Origin: Epinephelus fuscoguttatus
Taxonomy: Eukaryota > Chordata > Actinopteri > Perciformes > Serranidae
Direction of reading: 5' to 3'
Assembly: GCF_011397635.1 (NCBI RefSeq)
Contig: NC_064773.1
Location: forward strand, 33,365,449-33,429,448
Length of the DNA: 64,000 nt
In this document: one piece after another, positions 10,470 through 18,189 of the stretch
How positions within the stretch are numbered: position 1 is the first letter of the stretch
Layout: every line of letters begins with the position of its first letter
The notes under the pieces: generated by a model
Seen by the model: only the letters and a program-made list of their open reading frames with translations
The model's database searches: none
What the model was told of the DNA's origin: nothing
Program-made: the position numbers and the translations under genes

Positions 10470-12578
10470 TATAGAGAGATATATATATATATATATATAT
10501 AGAGATATATATATATATGTATGTATATATATGTGTATATATATGTATATATATGTATATATATATTATATACACACACACACACACACAGTCAGGTCCA
10601 TAAATATTTGGACATTGACACAATTTTCAGCATTCCAGCTCTGTACAACACCACAATGGATTTGAAATCAAACAATCAAGATATGCTTTAAGTGCAGACT
10701 CTGAGCTTTAATTTGAGGGTATTTACATCCAAATCAGGTGAACGGTGTAGGAATTACAACATATTTTATATGTGCCTTCCACCTCAAAGCTCAGAGTCTG
10801 CACTTAAAGCACATCTTGATTGTTTGATTTCAAATCCATTGTGGTGTTGTACAGAGCTGGAATGCTGAAAATTGTGTCAGTGTCCAAATATTTATGGACC
10901 TGACTGTATATATGTAACTTAAACAAGATTATTTACACAATATATATAGTAACCTAAATAGATAATACACAGAACATATATATAGTCAAGGTAAAATGGG
11001 GTTATTGCACAAGTTAAATTATTGCACATGTTGACAGTGAATGAAATAGTCTCAGGGCCACTCAGAGGGAGGAGTTGTACAGTTTGATGGCCACAGGCAG
11101 GAATGATTTCCTGTGGTGCTCAGTGGTACATTTAGGTGGTATGAGTCTCCCCCTGAAAGTACTCTTGTGCCTGACCAGCACATGGTGGAGTGGGTGTGAG
11201 ACATTGTCCAAGATAGTTTGTAGCTTAGACAGCATCCTCCTCTCTGACACCACCATCAGAGAGTCACACTCCATTCCCACGACGTCACTGGCCTTGCGGA
11301 TCAGTTTGTTGAGTCTGTTGGTGTCTGCCACCCTCAGCCTGCTGCCCCAGCACACAACAGCATAGAGGATAGCACTGGCCACCACAGACTCATAGAAAAT
11401 TGTTCATTTATATATTTTATTGAATTTATTCATATAGTTTATTTCATTATGTGTTTTTTATTGAATTAATAATAAACAAAATGTAGAGTTTCCATAAAAT
11501 AAATACTGTTAAATCCCTGAGTGAGGGGGGATTTTCAGGCATGTGGCGCCCTCACCTGGTCGGCTCTGAGGCTGACAGCCCACTGTCCCGGGTCACAACC
11601 ACTTTACACCTGATCACTGCTCCAGGGTTGCCCCTCTTCTCCTCATTCTCTCCATTTTGCTCCTCCTCGTCATCTTGTCCTTGTTGGAACTGCATGATTC
11701 CGAAGACTTCCCCAGCATCATAAATCTGTGACATACACAAACAGTATGATGAGCCTATTTTGAAATGTAACCGCCAGACTCCATTTGAGAGAATTTGTCA
11801 ATTTAAAGTTTGCTTGCTTCTCAGCTTTAACACAGCTTCTTTAATGCGTTTGTTATAGTGTTAGTTCCACTCTTCAACTCGGCATATAGGCTAACAAATA
11901 ACCCACGCAGCACTCTCTAAATTTTCTAAATTGCATGCCGAATTTACCCCGGGGACATATACATTTGTTTCAAGTTTTAGCCACGCCATATCGGTTATGT
12001 GTGTTTGCAAACAATGAAAGAAAACTGGAAATATCAGTTTTTTAAAGACACCCCTCCCTTACGACAGAACGGGACATAGAGTTAACATGCTATAATTGGC
12101 GGATTTTAGCTGGGTATCGAATAGAAACATAAGTTAAGATTTTCCTTATCTCAGATAAAGGCCTTATAATTTGTTTTAATTTGCTAATAGCCTATTTCCA
12201 CCTCAAAAGGCGGCGTCCAGCAGTTCTGACTATAGATATCTATAAACACTGACTACCCATATAAAGTTAAAAAGACGGAGGAGAAAAATGTCTGACAACG
12301 GAAATCTTTCTGACGAGCATGTACTTATTCCATATCGGGACTGCAGTTAATGAAACATAAGCAGCATTCCACTCTATCACACCTGAAGGTGTGACACGGT
12401 GCTGTGTTGGCTGTATGTTTGTGAGCCGCAGACAGACCTCATTAGTGATTTTGTGATGAAGGCTCTTCCAGTAGATTGGGGGAACTCCTGAGGACTGCAG
12501 GGCTGCGGCGTGGAGGGCCACAAACAATCGGAACTCCTCATCCCCGTCTCCATTCAGATTTACAGAGTTTGATGACAT
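2726..12578 (-). CDS. ttll12: Tubulin tyrosine ligase-like protein 12, N-terminal part (coding exons 1-5)
   Basis: TTLL12 is a divergent TTL-family protein with an N-terminal SET-like region and a C-terminal TTL-like domain. It is reported to affect tubulin and histone modification and to restrain antiviral signalling. Five minus-strand exons join in phase (141, 170, 199, 160 and 134 nt) into 268 codons without a stop. They match human TTLL12 block by block: the start with the conserved SGVP-x-YW segment, [10 protein letters not shown] (about residue 50), [19 protein letters not shown] with MGIDFHGE (exon 3), [12 protein letters not shown] (exon 4) and [16 protein letters not shown] (exon 5). 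The human protein is about 644 residues, so the TTL-like domain lies beyond the left edge. Exon 5 ends at a good donor with codon phase 0. Intron 2 is large (about 6.2 kb) and holds nested LINEs; introns 1, 3 and 4 are short. I see no frameshift. Identity is near certain; splice limits are manual. Confidence 0.93.
3578..3737 (-). CDS. ttll12: ttll12 coding exon 4 (residues 171-223, part of 224)
   Basis: Acceptor atgcag, then [17 protein letters not shown] to WPLQDLHEG. It ends one base into the Asp224 codon before the donor gtgaaa. Confidence 0.93.
4610..4915 (+). mobile_element. Possible solo LTR
   Basis: Contains a TATA-like TCTATATAAT near 4751, AATAAA about 105 bp downstream near 4856, and a 3' end resembling an LTR U5. 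Lies in ttll12 intron 3 on the opposite strand. No flanking duplication was confirmed. Confidence 0.35.
5107..5305 (-). CDS. ttll12: ttll12 coding exon 3 (residues 104-170)
   Basis: Acceptor tgcag; the first base completes Ser104, then [14 protein letters not shown] through YKLSQG. Donor gtatgt, phase 0. The adjoining intron towards exon 2 contains the LINE nest. Confidence 0.93.
6246..8338 (-). pseudogene. L2-type LINE ORF2, endonuclease plus reverse transcriptase, frameshifted
   Basis: Pieces in minus-strand order: 8338-8093 ([14 protein letters not shown], endonuclease start, frame lost soon after), 8028-7759 ([22 protein letters not shown], endonuclease), 7502-7092 (reverse transcriptase, [14 protein letters not shown]), 7077-6640 ([35 protein letters not shown], catalytic YADD) and 6569-6246 ([22 protein letters not shown]). 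Frame changes between pieces make it inactive. Confidence 0.85.
8503..9519 (-). CDS. L2-type LINE ORF1 protein with SGNH/GDSL esterase domain, intact
   Basis: 338 codons. The N-terminal half is Pro/Ser/Arg-rich with a PPPPPP run and basic stretches, probably nucleic-acid binding. The C-terminal half (from about residue 185) is SGNH-like: [11 protein letters not shown] (block I, nucleophile Ser), EAGINDLR (GxND block) and DGLHPN near the end (Asp and His). Esterase ORF1 proteins are known in the CR1/L2 clade. All catalytic blocks are present and the frame is open, although ORF2 of the same element is broken. Confidence 0.8.
   Translation of the reverse strand: MMATNNTTLPWTGSITTGTLTPALAESRWHRQGAKPKSSSLSTSCLRPAEPQRFITEGGAGAPVSSTPLKPREPWSVVARGSGARPSPPPPPPELPLDNRYDILSLQVFPPVDASSSSPVEPVGLHPAGRGSHQSRNRRVLVQPDASPPSWSGGTAARRHKHRAPSRHRRTSRQSEARTREQRTPAVLVIGTSMVRHVEVQNGRTFCHPGACVNEVASSALQTAWHSSASTLVLEAGINDLRNQQSEVLKQDFISLVDRLLDTGKRLIISGPLPPPCYGDVTTSRLRQLHLWLKGYCLSKSIPFVDNFIAFLNRPHLFKWDGLHPNQEGHGFYQSTLT
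10055..10144 (-). promoter_or_regulatory. 5' end of the L2-type LINE with YY1-, CRE- and NRF1-like motifs
   Basis: AAATGGCGG at 10073-10081 is a YY1-type core. TGACGCCA at 10091-10098 is CRE-like. CGCATGCGCA at 10099-10108 is NRF1-like and identical to the motif upstream of snx4. Human L1 also uses YY1 near its 5' end. Activity is inferred. Confidence 0.45.
10258..10588. repeat. Compound microsatellite (TA)n, (GATA)n, (GA)n, (CA)n
   Basis: About 330 bp of almost pure dinucleotide and tetranucleotide repeats. Long open frames here (Tyr/Ile runs) are artefacts of the repeat. Confidence 0.97.
10589..10906. mobile_element. MITE with 121-bp terminal inverted repeats (Tc1/mariner-like)
   Basis: Left arm 10589-10709 and right arm 10786-10906 are inverted copies with two mismatches; the loop is 76 bp. 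Ends CAGTCAGGTCCATAAATA, common for Tc1-type MITEs in fish. TA follows on the right; the left flank is (CA)n, so the TA duplication is not visible on that side. No coding capacity. Confidence 0.9.
11062..11385 (-). pseudogene. Rex1/CR1-like LINE ORF2 C-terminus
   Basis: 107 open codons: [61 protein letters not shown]. This is the post-RT C-terminal region of non-LTR retrotransposons. 5' truncated. Confidence 0.75.
11556..11725 (-). CDS. ttll12: ttll12 coding exon 2 (residues 48-103, part of 104)
   Basis: Acceptor cacag, then [12 protein letters not shown], an acidic Q/E/D-rich stretch and [15 protein letters not shown]. It ends two bases into a Ser codon before the donor gtgagg. Confidence 0.92.
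12438..12578 (-). CDS. ttll12: ttll12 coding exon 1 (residues 1-47)
   Basis: Start ATG at 12576-12578. It encodes 47 codons ending HHKITNE, then the donor gtctgt. The start fits the human N-terminus and the upstream sequence has promoter character (three CCAAT boxes). Confidence 0.88.
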
Positions 12579-12785
12579 GACTCCGGTTAGATATTACTCA
12601 CGTGGAGGTAGATTGAGCAGACCCGGAAGCAAATTTTCTTTTCCTGGGATGACAACGGCATCAACCGCCCTAATTGCCCTCTGATTGGCCAGTACTTCAG
12701 GCAAGAGACGTGAGATTGGTTAGTCACGTTAAATGTCACGGTAAGCCAATCAGAGGCAGAGTAAGAAAGAATAAGGCGGGGCATG
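12579..12785 (-). promoter_or_regulatory. ttll12 promoter region with three CCAAT boxes and a 12-bp inverted repeat
   Basis: Immediately upstream of the ttll12 start are ATTGG at 12684-12688, ATTGG at 12715-12719 and CCAAT at 12746-12750. The outer two lie in a perfect 12-bp inverted repeat (12678-12689 and 12745-12756). A TCACGT motif lies between them. No TATA box was seen. This fits an NF-Y type housekeeping promoter; the role is inferred. Confidence 0.6.
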
Positions 12786-12806
12786 TCTATTTTAAATTTA
12801 GTTTTT

Positions 12807-12854
<48 letters not shown>

Positions 12855-13639
12855 TCTGTATTTTTTTAATTTCCAGGAACAAATTCCGACCATTAGGCTA
12901 CAACATCAAGTTGACAAAAAAGTACAAACAATACACATTACAGACCATAGAACTCCCATGGAAAAATAAACAAAAATAAATAAATTAGAAATAAAAAAAA
13001 ATAAAAAATTAGAGAATAAACGAAATGGTCAGAGGTCTAATCAGAAAATAATCTTGGAATATTTTTGTAAATGTGAAAGACTTACTTTCCTTGTCATGAA
13101 GACAAGGAAAAGTGGTGAGGCATATACATATTTACATATGTGTATAAACTGTTTAGCCATAATAATCAAGGTATTGTACATCATTTCCTTTTCTTTCTTT
13201 CTTTTTTTTTTTTTTTTAAAAAATCCACCATTAACACTCCAAATTTGATATCATTATTTTCTAAATTAGGTGCTTGAAGGTCCTTTGGGTCATGCCTTTT
13301 TTTAACAAGTGTGCAACATGAGATCCAACATTGCAAAACACATGTTTAATAAATAGTGGGATACAAGTGATCAACATAAACAACAAAATAACAAAGCACA
13401 AGACAGGTGGGGGAGCTAAGGGCAAACAAACCAAAGTGATACAAAAAATAACACAAAATGAAAAAACAGAAAAAGGAAAAAAAAGTATAAATACATACAT
13501 TATGTAAGTAGTGTTTGTGTGTGTTCTCTGTAGAAGATTAGAGATTAGAGAGCAAAATGAAGAGATATAAGAAGATATATGGAAAGAAAGAAAGAAAGAG
13601 AAAGAAAGAAAGAAAGAAAAGACAAAAATAAAATAAGAT
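12786..13639. repeat. (TTTA)n microsatellite and low-complexity AT-rich sequence
   Basis: (TTTA)n at about 12807-12854, polyT near 13202-13217, (GAAA)n at 13579-13621. Between them is AT-rich sequence of no recognised family. The minus-strand open frame at 13261-13647 is repeat-driven (Phe/Ser/Leu-rich). Confidence 0.7.
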
Positions 13640-14030
13640 TCATTCATTCATTCATTCATTCATTCATTCATTCATTCATTCATCCATTCATCTTCTAACC
13701 GCTTCATCCTCTGGAGCCTATCCCAGCTGACATCGGGCGAGAGGCAGGGTACACCCTGGACAGGTTGCCAGACTATCGCTGACACATAGAGACAAACAAC
13801 CATTCATGCTCACATTCACACCTACGGACAATTTAGAGTTATCAATTAACCTAGTCCCCAATCTGCATGTCTTTGGACTGTGGGAGGAAGCCAGAGTGCC
13901 CGGAGAGAACCCACGCTGACACGGGGAGAACATGCAAACTCCACACAGAAGGGCTCCCACACCCAGGATCGAACTAGCAACCCTCTTGCTGTGAGGCGAG
14001 AGTGCTAACCACCACACCACCGTGCCGCCC
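13640..14030 (-). mobile_element. tRNA-like SINE with 12-bp target duplication (copy 1)
   Basis: Starts GGGCGGCACGG on the minus strand, has a GGTTCGATCC-like box B and ends in a (GAAT)n tail. Flanked by exact duplications ATAAAATAAGAT at 13628-13639 and 14031-14042. Confidence 0.8.
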
Positions 14031-14293
14031 ATAAAATAAGATAAATAAATAAAAAATAAATAAAAATGGAAGGAACTAGCATGTTTTTGTTTGTGTTTTT
14101 TGCTCTGTCCTGCCATCACACCTGTGGCAGGTGGCTGGTCTGTTGCAGGACAGGTTAATGGCCAAGTGTCAAGGACAGGAAAAAAAAAACACTGAATTTG
14201 CTTAGAAAAAAACAAAGCAAGAAATAAAGAAAAGAAGCATTGAAAGTATATGTGATTGTTAAAATTAATTTGAAAAATACATTTTACAGAGAG

Positions 14294-14570
14294 GGCGGCA
14301 CGGTGTTGTGGAGGTTAGCACTGCCACCTCACAGCAAGAGGGTTCGTGGTTCGATCCAAGTCCAAAGACATGCAGGTTAACTGGTGACTCTATATGGCTG
14401 TAGGTGTGAATGTGAGTGTGAATGGTCTGTCTCTATGTGTCAGCCCTGCGATAGTCTGGCGACCTGTCCAGGATGTAGCCTGTCTCTCACCCAATGTCAG
14501 CTGGGATAGGCTACAGCCCCCTGCGACCCTCAAGAGGGTAAGCATTTACGAAAATGGATGGATGGATGGA
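14294..14570 (+). mobile_element. tRNA-like SINE, internally deleted (copy 2)
   Basis: Same family as copy 1: GGGCGGCACGGTG start, box B GGTTCGATCC, then a loss of about 110 bp before GTCCAAAGACATGCAGG, and a (GGAT)n tail. No clear target duplication. Confidence 0.75.
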
Positions 14571-14574
14571 TAAT

Positions 14575-15125
14575 AAATCAGGAAAACTCATGTCTGATAA
14601 AATATTCACAGAAAATAATCTGCTCAAAATGTATCCAAATCACTTTACATAAACTTCCTGCAGTTACTGCATTCACTATTTAGGTTAATTGTACAGTTTA
14701 TCAGTTGTTCTGTTCTGTTATTGTTATGCATTGAAAATATGAAAAATGCATAAATTATGTCACTAATTCAGGGTTCGTGAGTTTACTCAATGACAGAAAA
14801 TGGGTCCCTTGAGAAAAAGGTTGGAAACCACTCTCTTAGTTAATGTTGCGTATTTAAAACACACAAGAAAGACTAAAAATACAAATCCCATCAGTGGCAT
14901 GGACTCATTTTATTCAAATAAATAAAACAAACAGCTACATCCAAATTGAGATTAAAATCTGAAATACAAATAGGTTTAGATAAATGGAGTTATGAAAACT
15001 TCACAAATACACACAAAAAGCTTATTGCTGGCAAGCCTCCAATACAGGAAATAAACTGTTATTTAATGAGTCAGTTCAGATTTTTGAAGTGGGGTTGTAA
15101 GGGATACTTATCCATAGCCAGTCTA
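14575..15125. other. Intergenic, no feature recognised
   Basis: AT-rich sequence between ttll12 and snx4. A 60-codon open frame at 14946-15128 has no recognisable domain. Confidence 0.5.
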
Positions 15126-15129
15126 TGAC

Positions 15130-15630
15130 ATACAGCAGATGTTGGTTAGCATGCTCCAAGTTTGGAGAAGTGGAAGGAGTCTGACATGGAAGCTAAGCAA
15201 TCTCCTGCTGTGGACGGGGTCAGCACAAAATGTGTTTTAACAAACTATGCCATAGTCACACAATAACACAAACTAACTGATTGAGGCAGTGGTAGAGCAG
15301 CAGCTCCTTTCTTCAGCAATGTTAAATTACTGCAACAGCCTCATTATCCTATTGGTAATCAGTCTGAGAGCAAGGTAAAGCACTGTAATACTTTTAATAT
15401 ATCACACTTTTAAACTGACATTGATTTTTTTTTTTTTTTTTTAGGTGGCTAAAATTTGTTTTGTTACTGACCTCATCCACAGCAGTAGATTGCTCAGCTT
15501 CCGTGTCAGACTCCAGCCTGCTTTTGCAAACTGGGGGCATGCTGACTGACATTTACTGTATGTTATACACTATCTGTGGTTAAGAACTTAATACAACCCC
15601 ACTTCAAAAAATGTGAACTATCCCTTTAAA
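15130..15630. mobile_element. Palindromic MITE remnant (family of 39905-40530)
   Basis: Shares with 39905-40530 the segments around GTCACACAATAACA, AGCAGCAGCT and an end CACTTCAAAA...ACTATCCCTTT. The CCTTTAAA end suggests a TTAA-targeting family. Degraded. Confidence 0.5.
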
Positions 15631-16174
15631 CATGTAAGGGAAACATTTCAGGCAATATACAGTATGAAGGTTAAATTCAATTAAATAAAATCATCTCAGA
15701 CTGATTTTCATGAATCTTATGTGCAGCTTCCTGTACGTTAGTATAATACACTGTCCTGCACATCAGCACATGAAATCAACATCTTGTAGCTTCTTCACTT
15801 TGACTGATTCATCTAAAGCATGACTGGAAGCAATTACCTCACCGCAGAGGGAAATGTAATGCTGAATGTTACTGAGCACTACAGCGTACTTTCAATGTCT
15901 TCATAGTCATGTTTAAGCAGCCCAAGTCATTTTCACACCTGTAGTTCCCTTTATTTGGTTCAGGCCGAGGGAAAGCCGAGGGCAAATGTTATGTTCTCTG
16001 GATTTATGAGCATGTATCATAAAACATGACAAACCGGTAGAGAGGCATGTTGTGCTGTAACATCATGATGGAAGATACTGTGTGTTTGCTACTGTTCCAC
16101 TGTTTTCACTGCTTTTAAATTTCTGAAGTGTCAGGGACAATCCCTAAAGCATAGACATGTTACCATGGTTACCA

Positions 16175-17273
16175 AAAGCGTTGGGTACCAGTCACATTTA
16201 AACTGATACCAGTACCAGTTCAGAGAACTCGAACGAGGTGCCCAGCAGTACCTTTTCAACACTTGACCATTTGAACAAGCAGCAGGACTGATGTAATAGA
16301 CGTAAAATAAATCCTGCTCCTCTTCTCTTTTCTGCTCGTCTAAAAGTTATAATTAGTAATATAATTTATTGTTAAAATATGGTAGAAAGCAAAAAAGACC
16401 AGATGCTGAAACTATCACAGCAGACTGGCGCTATAGCAACAGCTTGGGGCCGTATGCATGCCGCACCTTTAATCGCCTGGAAAACACGGGGTCGGGTGCT
16501 TCTCTTGTGCCTTTTCTGTGCCAGCTTTTAAGAGCATAGCAGCAGGTTGCGTCTAAGGTTGCTAAACAACCACAGCAAGCACCGCATTAGCCTATTTGCC
16601 TGAAATCCTGAGTGCAGAGCTGATCTTCTTCCAGGCACTGTTTGTGTAGGCCTGTTGTCTGTCTAAAGCTCTGACAGCTCTGCACTAAAATGATTAACTT
16701 CTTCTCCACAGTTATCACAGACTGATATTTATGGATGAAGGGAAAGATATCTGTCAGCTGTGATTGGTTGGTCATCATCACATGACATACCGTGCACGCT
16801 GCTGTGTTCCAAAAGTTGAACTCAGTTTATCTCAGGGTGTAGTGGTCGCACCCTGAAAAACACGGGCTTGGGAACACATGCCTGCTGCACTGCCGTATCT
16901 CTGGCGTTTGAGTGCACCTGCCGCACCTCTACACTAAAAACAATGAATCTGAGGGCGCAAAAAACATGGCATGTGTACAGCCCCTTAGTTTGCTGGGAAG
17001 CCGAAGGAACAGCTGTGGAGCTCTGTGCTCAGGGATGCTTCTACCTCCTGTCTGAATTTGAACTCTGTGGTTCCATGGAGCTCTGTGGCTGGCTTCCAGG
17101 CTTCAGGGTGCTTCACAACACGCTCCTCCTCTTGTCTAAACCCCGCATTCTCACCCAGATGTGCTTTCAGGTACCGAAATTTCGCACCATTAGATTTCAA
17201 GTGGCTCAGTACTCTGTAGTACCAACATTATTCAGTTGATATCCTTAAAAGTACAGAGATCAGTACCCAACCC
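16175..17273. mobile_element. Possible hAT-like non-autonomous element
   Basis: Left GTTGGGTACCAGT and right GTACCCAACCCTA are inverted, as in known fish elements with this terminus. No clean 8-bp duplication is seen. The interior has no transposase. Confidence 0.45.
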
Positions 17274-17289
17274 TAAATAACAATTGATT

Positions 17290-17690
17290 CTAATCAGTTC
17301 ATTAATGAGCCCAATTGGATGTTTGTGCGAAATTTGAGAAAACTCCCTCGAGGTGTTCTTGAGATATCATGCTCACAAGAATGAGACGGATACAAGGTCA
17401 CAGTGACCATGACACCCAAATTCTAACCAGTTCATTTCTGTGTCTAAGTGGATGTTTGTGCAAAATTTGAAAATTTTCCCTTCAGGCATTCTTGAGATAT
17501 CACATTCACAAGAATGGGTCAGATGAGGTCACAGTTACCTTGACCTTTGACCACCAAATTCTAATCAGTTCATCGCTGAGTCGTCAAGAGAATGTTTGTG
17601 CCAAATTTGAAGAAATTACCTCAAAGAATTCTTGAGATATTGCATTCACCAGAATGGGACAGACAACCTGAAAACATAATGCCATCGGTC
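17290..17690. repeat. About 100-bp tandem repeat with AGGTCA half-sites (copy 1)
   Basis: At least three units built on TTCTTGAGATATC...CACAAGAATG...GGTCAC...TTGACC...CAAATTC. Contains a perfect GGTCACAGTGACC palindrome at 17396-17408. Same family as 46740-47640 in pnpla3 intron 8, inverted. Lies 0.5 kb 3' of snx4. Confidence 0.8.
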
Positions 17691-18141
17691 ACAGCTGTTG
17701 CTGGCACAGAGGCATAAAACCCCATGTCTTTCAAACAGCACATTCCCCAAATGTCAAAGTCACTTCACTAATCTCACGAGTAGTTACTTGACTTCAACAA
17801 AAGTGCTTCTTTAGGGAGAGAGAACATGGTCGTATCTAAATCTTGAGAAAGTTAACCCTGTGAACCCTGGTCTCCAGTGTCCCCGTCATGTGCTTTGTGT
17901 GAATCACCACCTTCCTAAGCCTTTTCATTCCACAAAAAGTTAACAAAGAAAGTAAAAAAAGTTAAAATCGAAAGTTAACTGCATATGAATGCATTTTGTG
18001 TAAATACTTCAAACTACATTATTTTTATACGCAATGTTGTTGCTTTACTGTTACTCTATCCAGAAGACACTGGGCATCGTTTCTCAGCATCCACAACTGA
18101 GCATCACTGAGAATGGAAATCCTTTAAATATGGCTTCAACT

Positions 18142-18189
18142 TTACATCTTGAGGAAACATTCTTTGGCATTGCTCCACATTTGTATTCC
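18142..18189 (-). CDS. snx4: snx4 coding exon 14 with stop (residues 421-435)
   Basis: GIQMWSNAKECFLKM then TAA, matching the human C-terminus. Acceptor ctgtag. Confidence 0.95.
   Translation of the reverse strand, partial: GIQMWSNAKECFLKM

Larger units (their letters stand above)
5572..11396 (-). mobile_element. Rex1/CR1-like LINE, 3' part, split by a later L2 insertion
   Basis: The left piece (5572-5593) is a LINE 3' terminus of the TACTTTATTGATC type. The right piece resumes at 10145 with CCCCGAGGGGAAATT, which normally follows directly. Upstream on the minus strand come a 3' UTR and the ORF2 C-terminus at 11062-11385, ending [12 protein letters not shown]. The element is 5' truncated at about 11396. 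It lies in ttll12 intron 2, same strand as the gene. Confidence 0.75.

Noticed and set aside
10201-10623. Long Tyr/Ile-rich open frames on the minus strand
   Set aside because: Produced by the (TA)n/(GATA)n microsatellite; no start context, no domain, and several frames are open at once.
13261-13647. 128-codon Phe/Ser/Leu-rich frame resembling a membrane protein
   Set aside because: Driven by GAAA and polyA tracts read in antisense; no conserved segment.
13718-14215. 165-codon frame with GGTVVWWLALSPHSKR, and similar frames at 32160-32600 and 42560-42841
   Set aside because: The peptide recurs because the SINE recurs; it spans box B and the tail and is not a gene.
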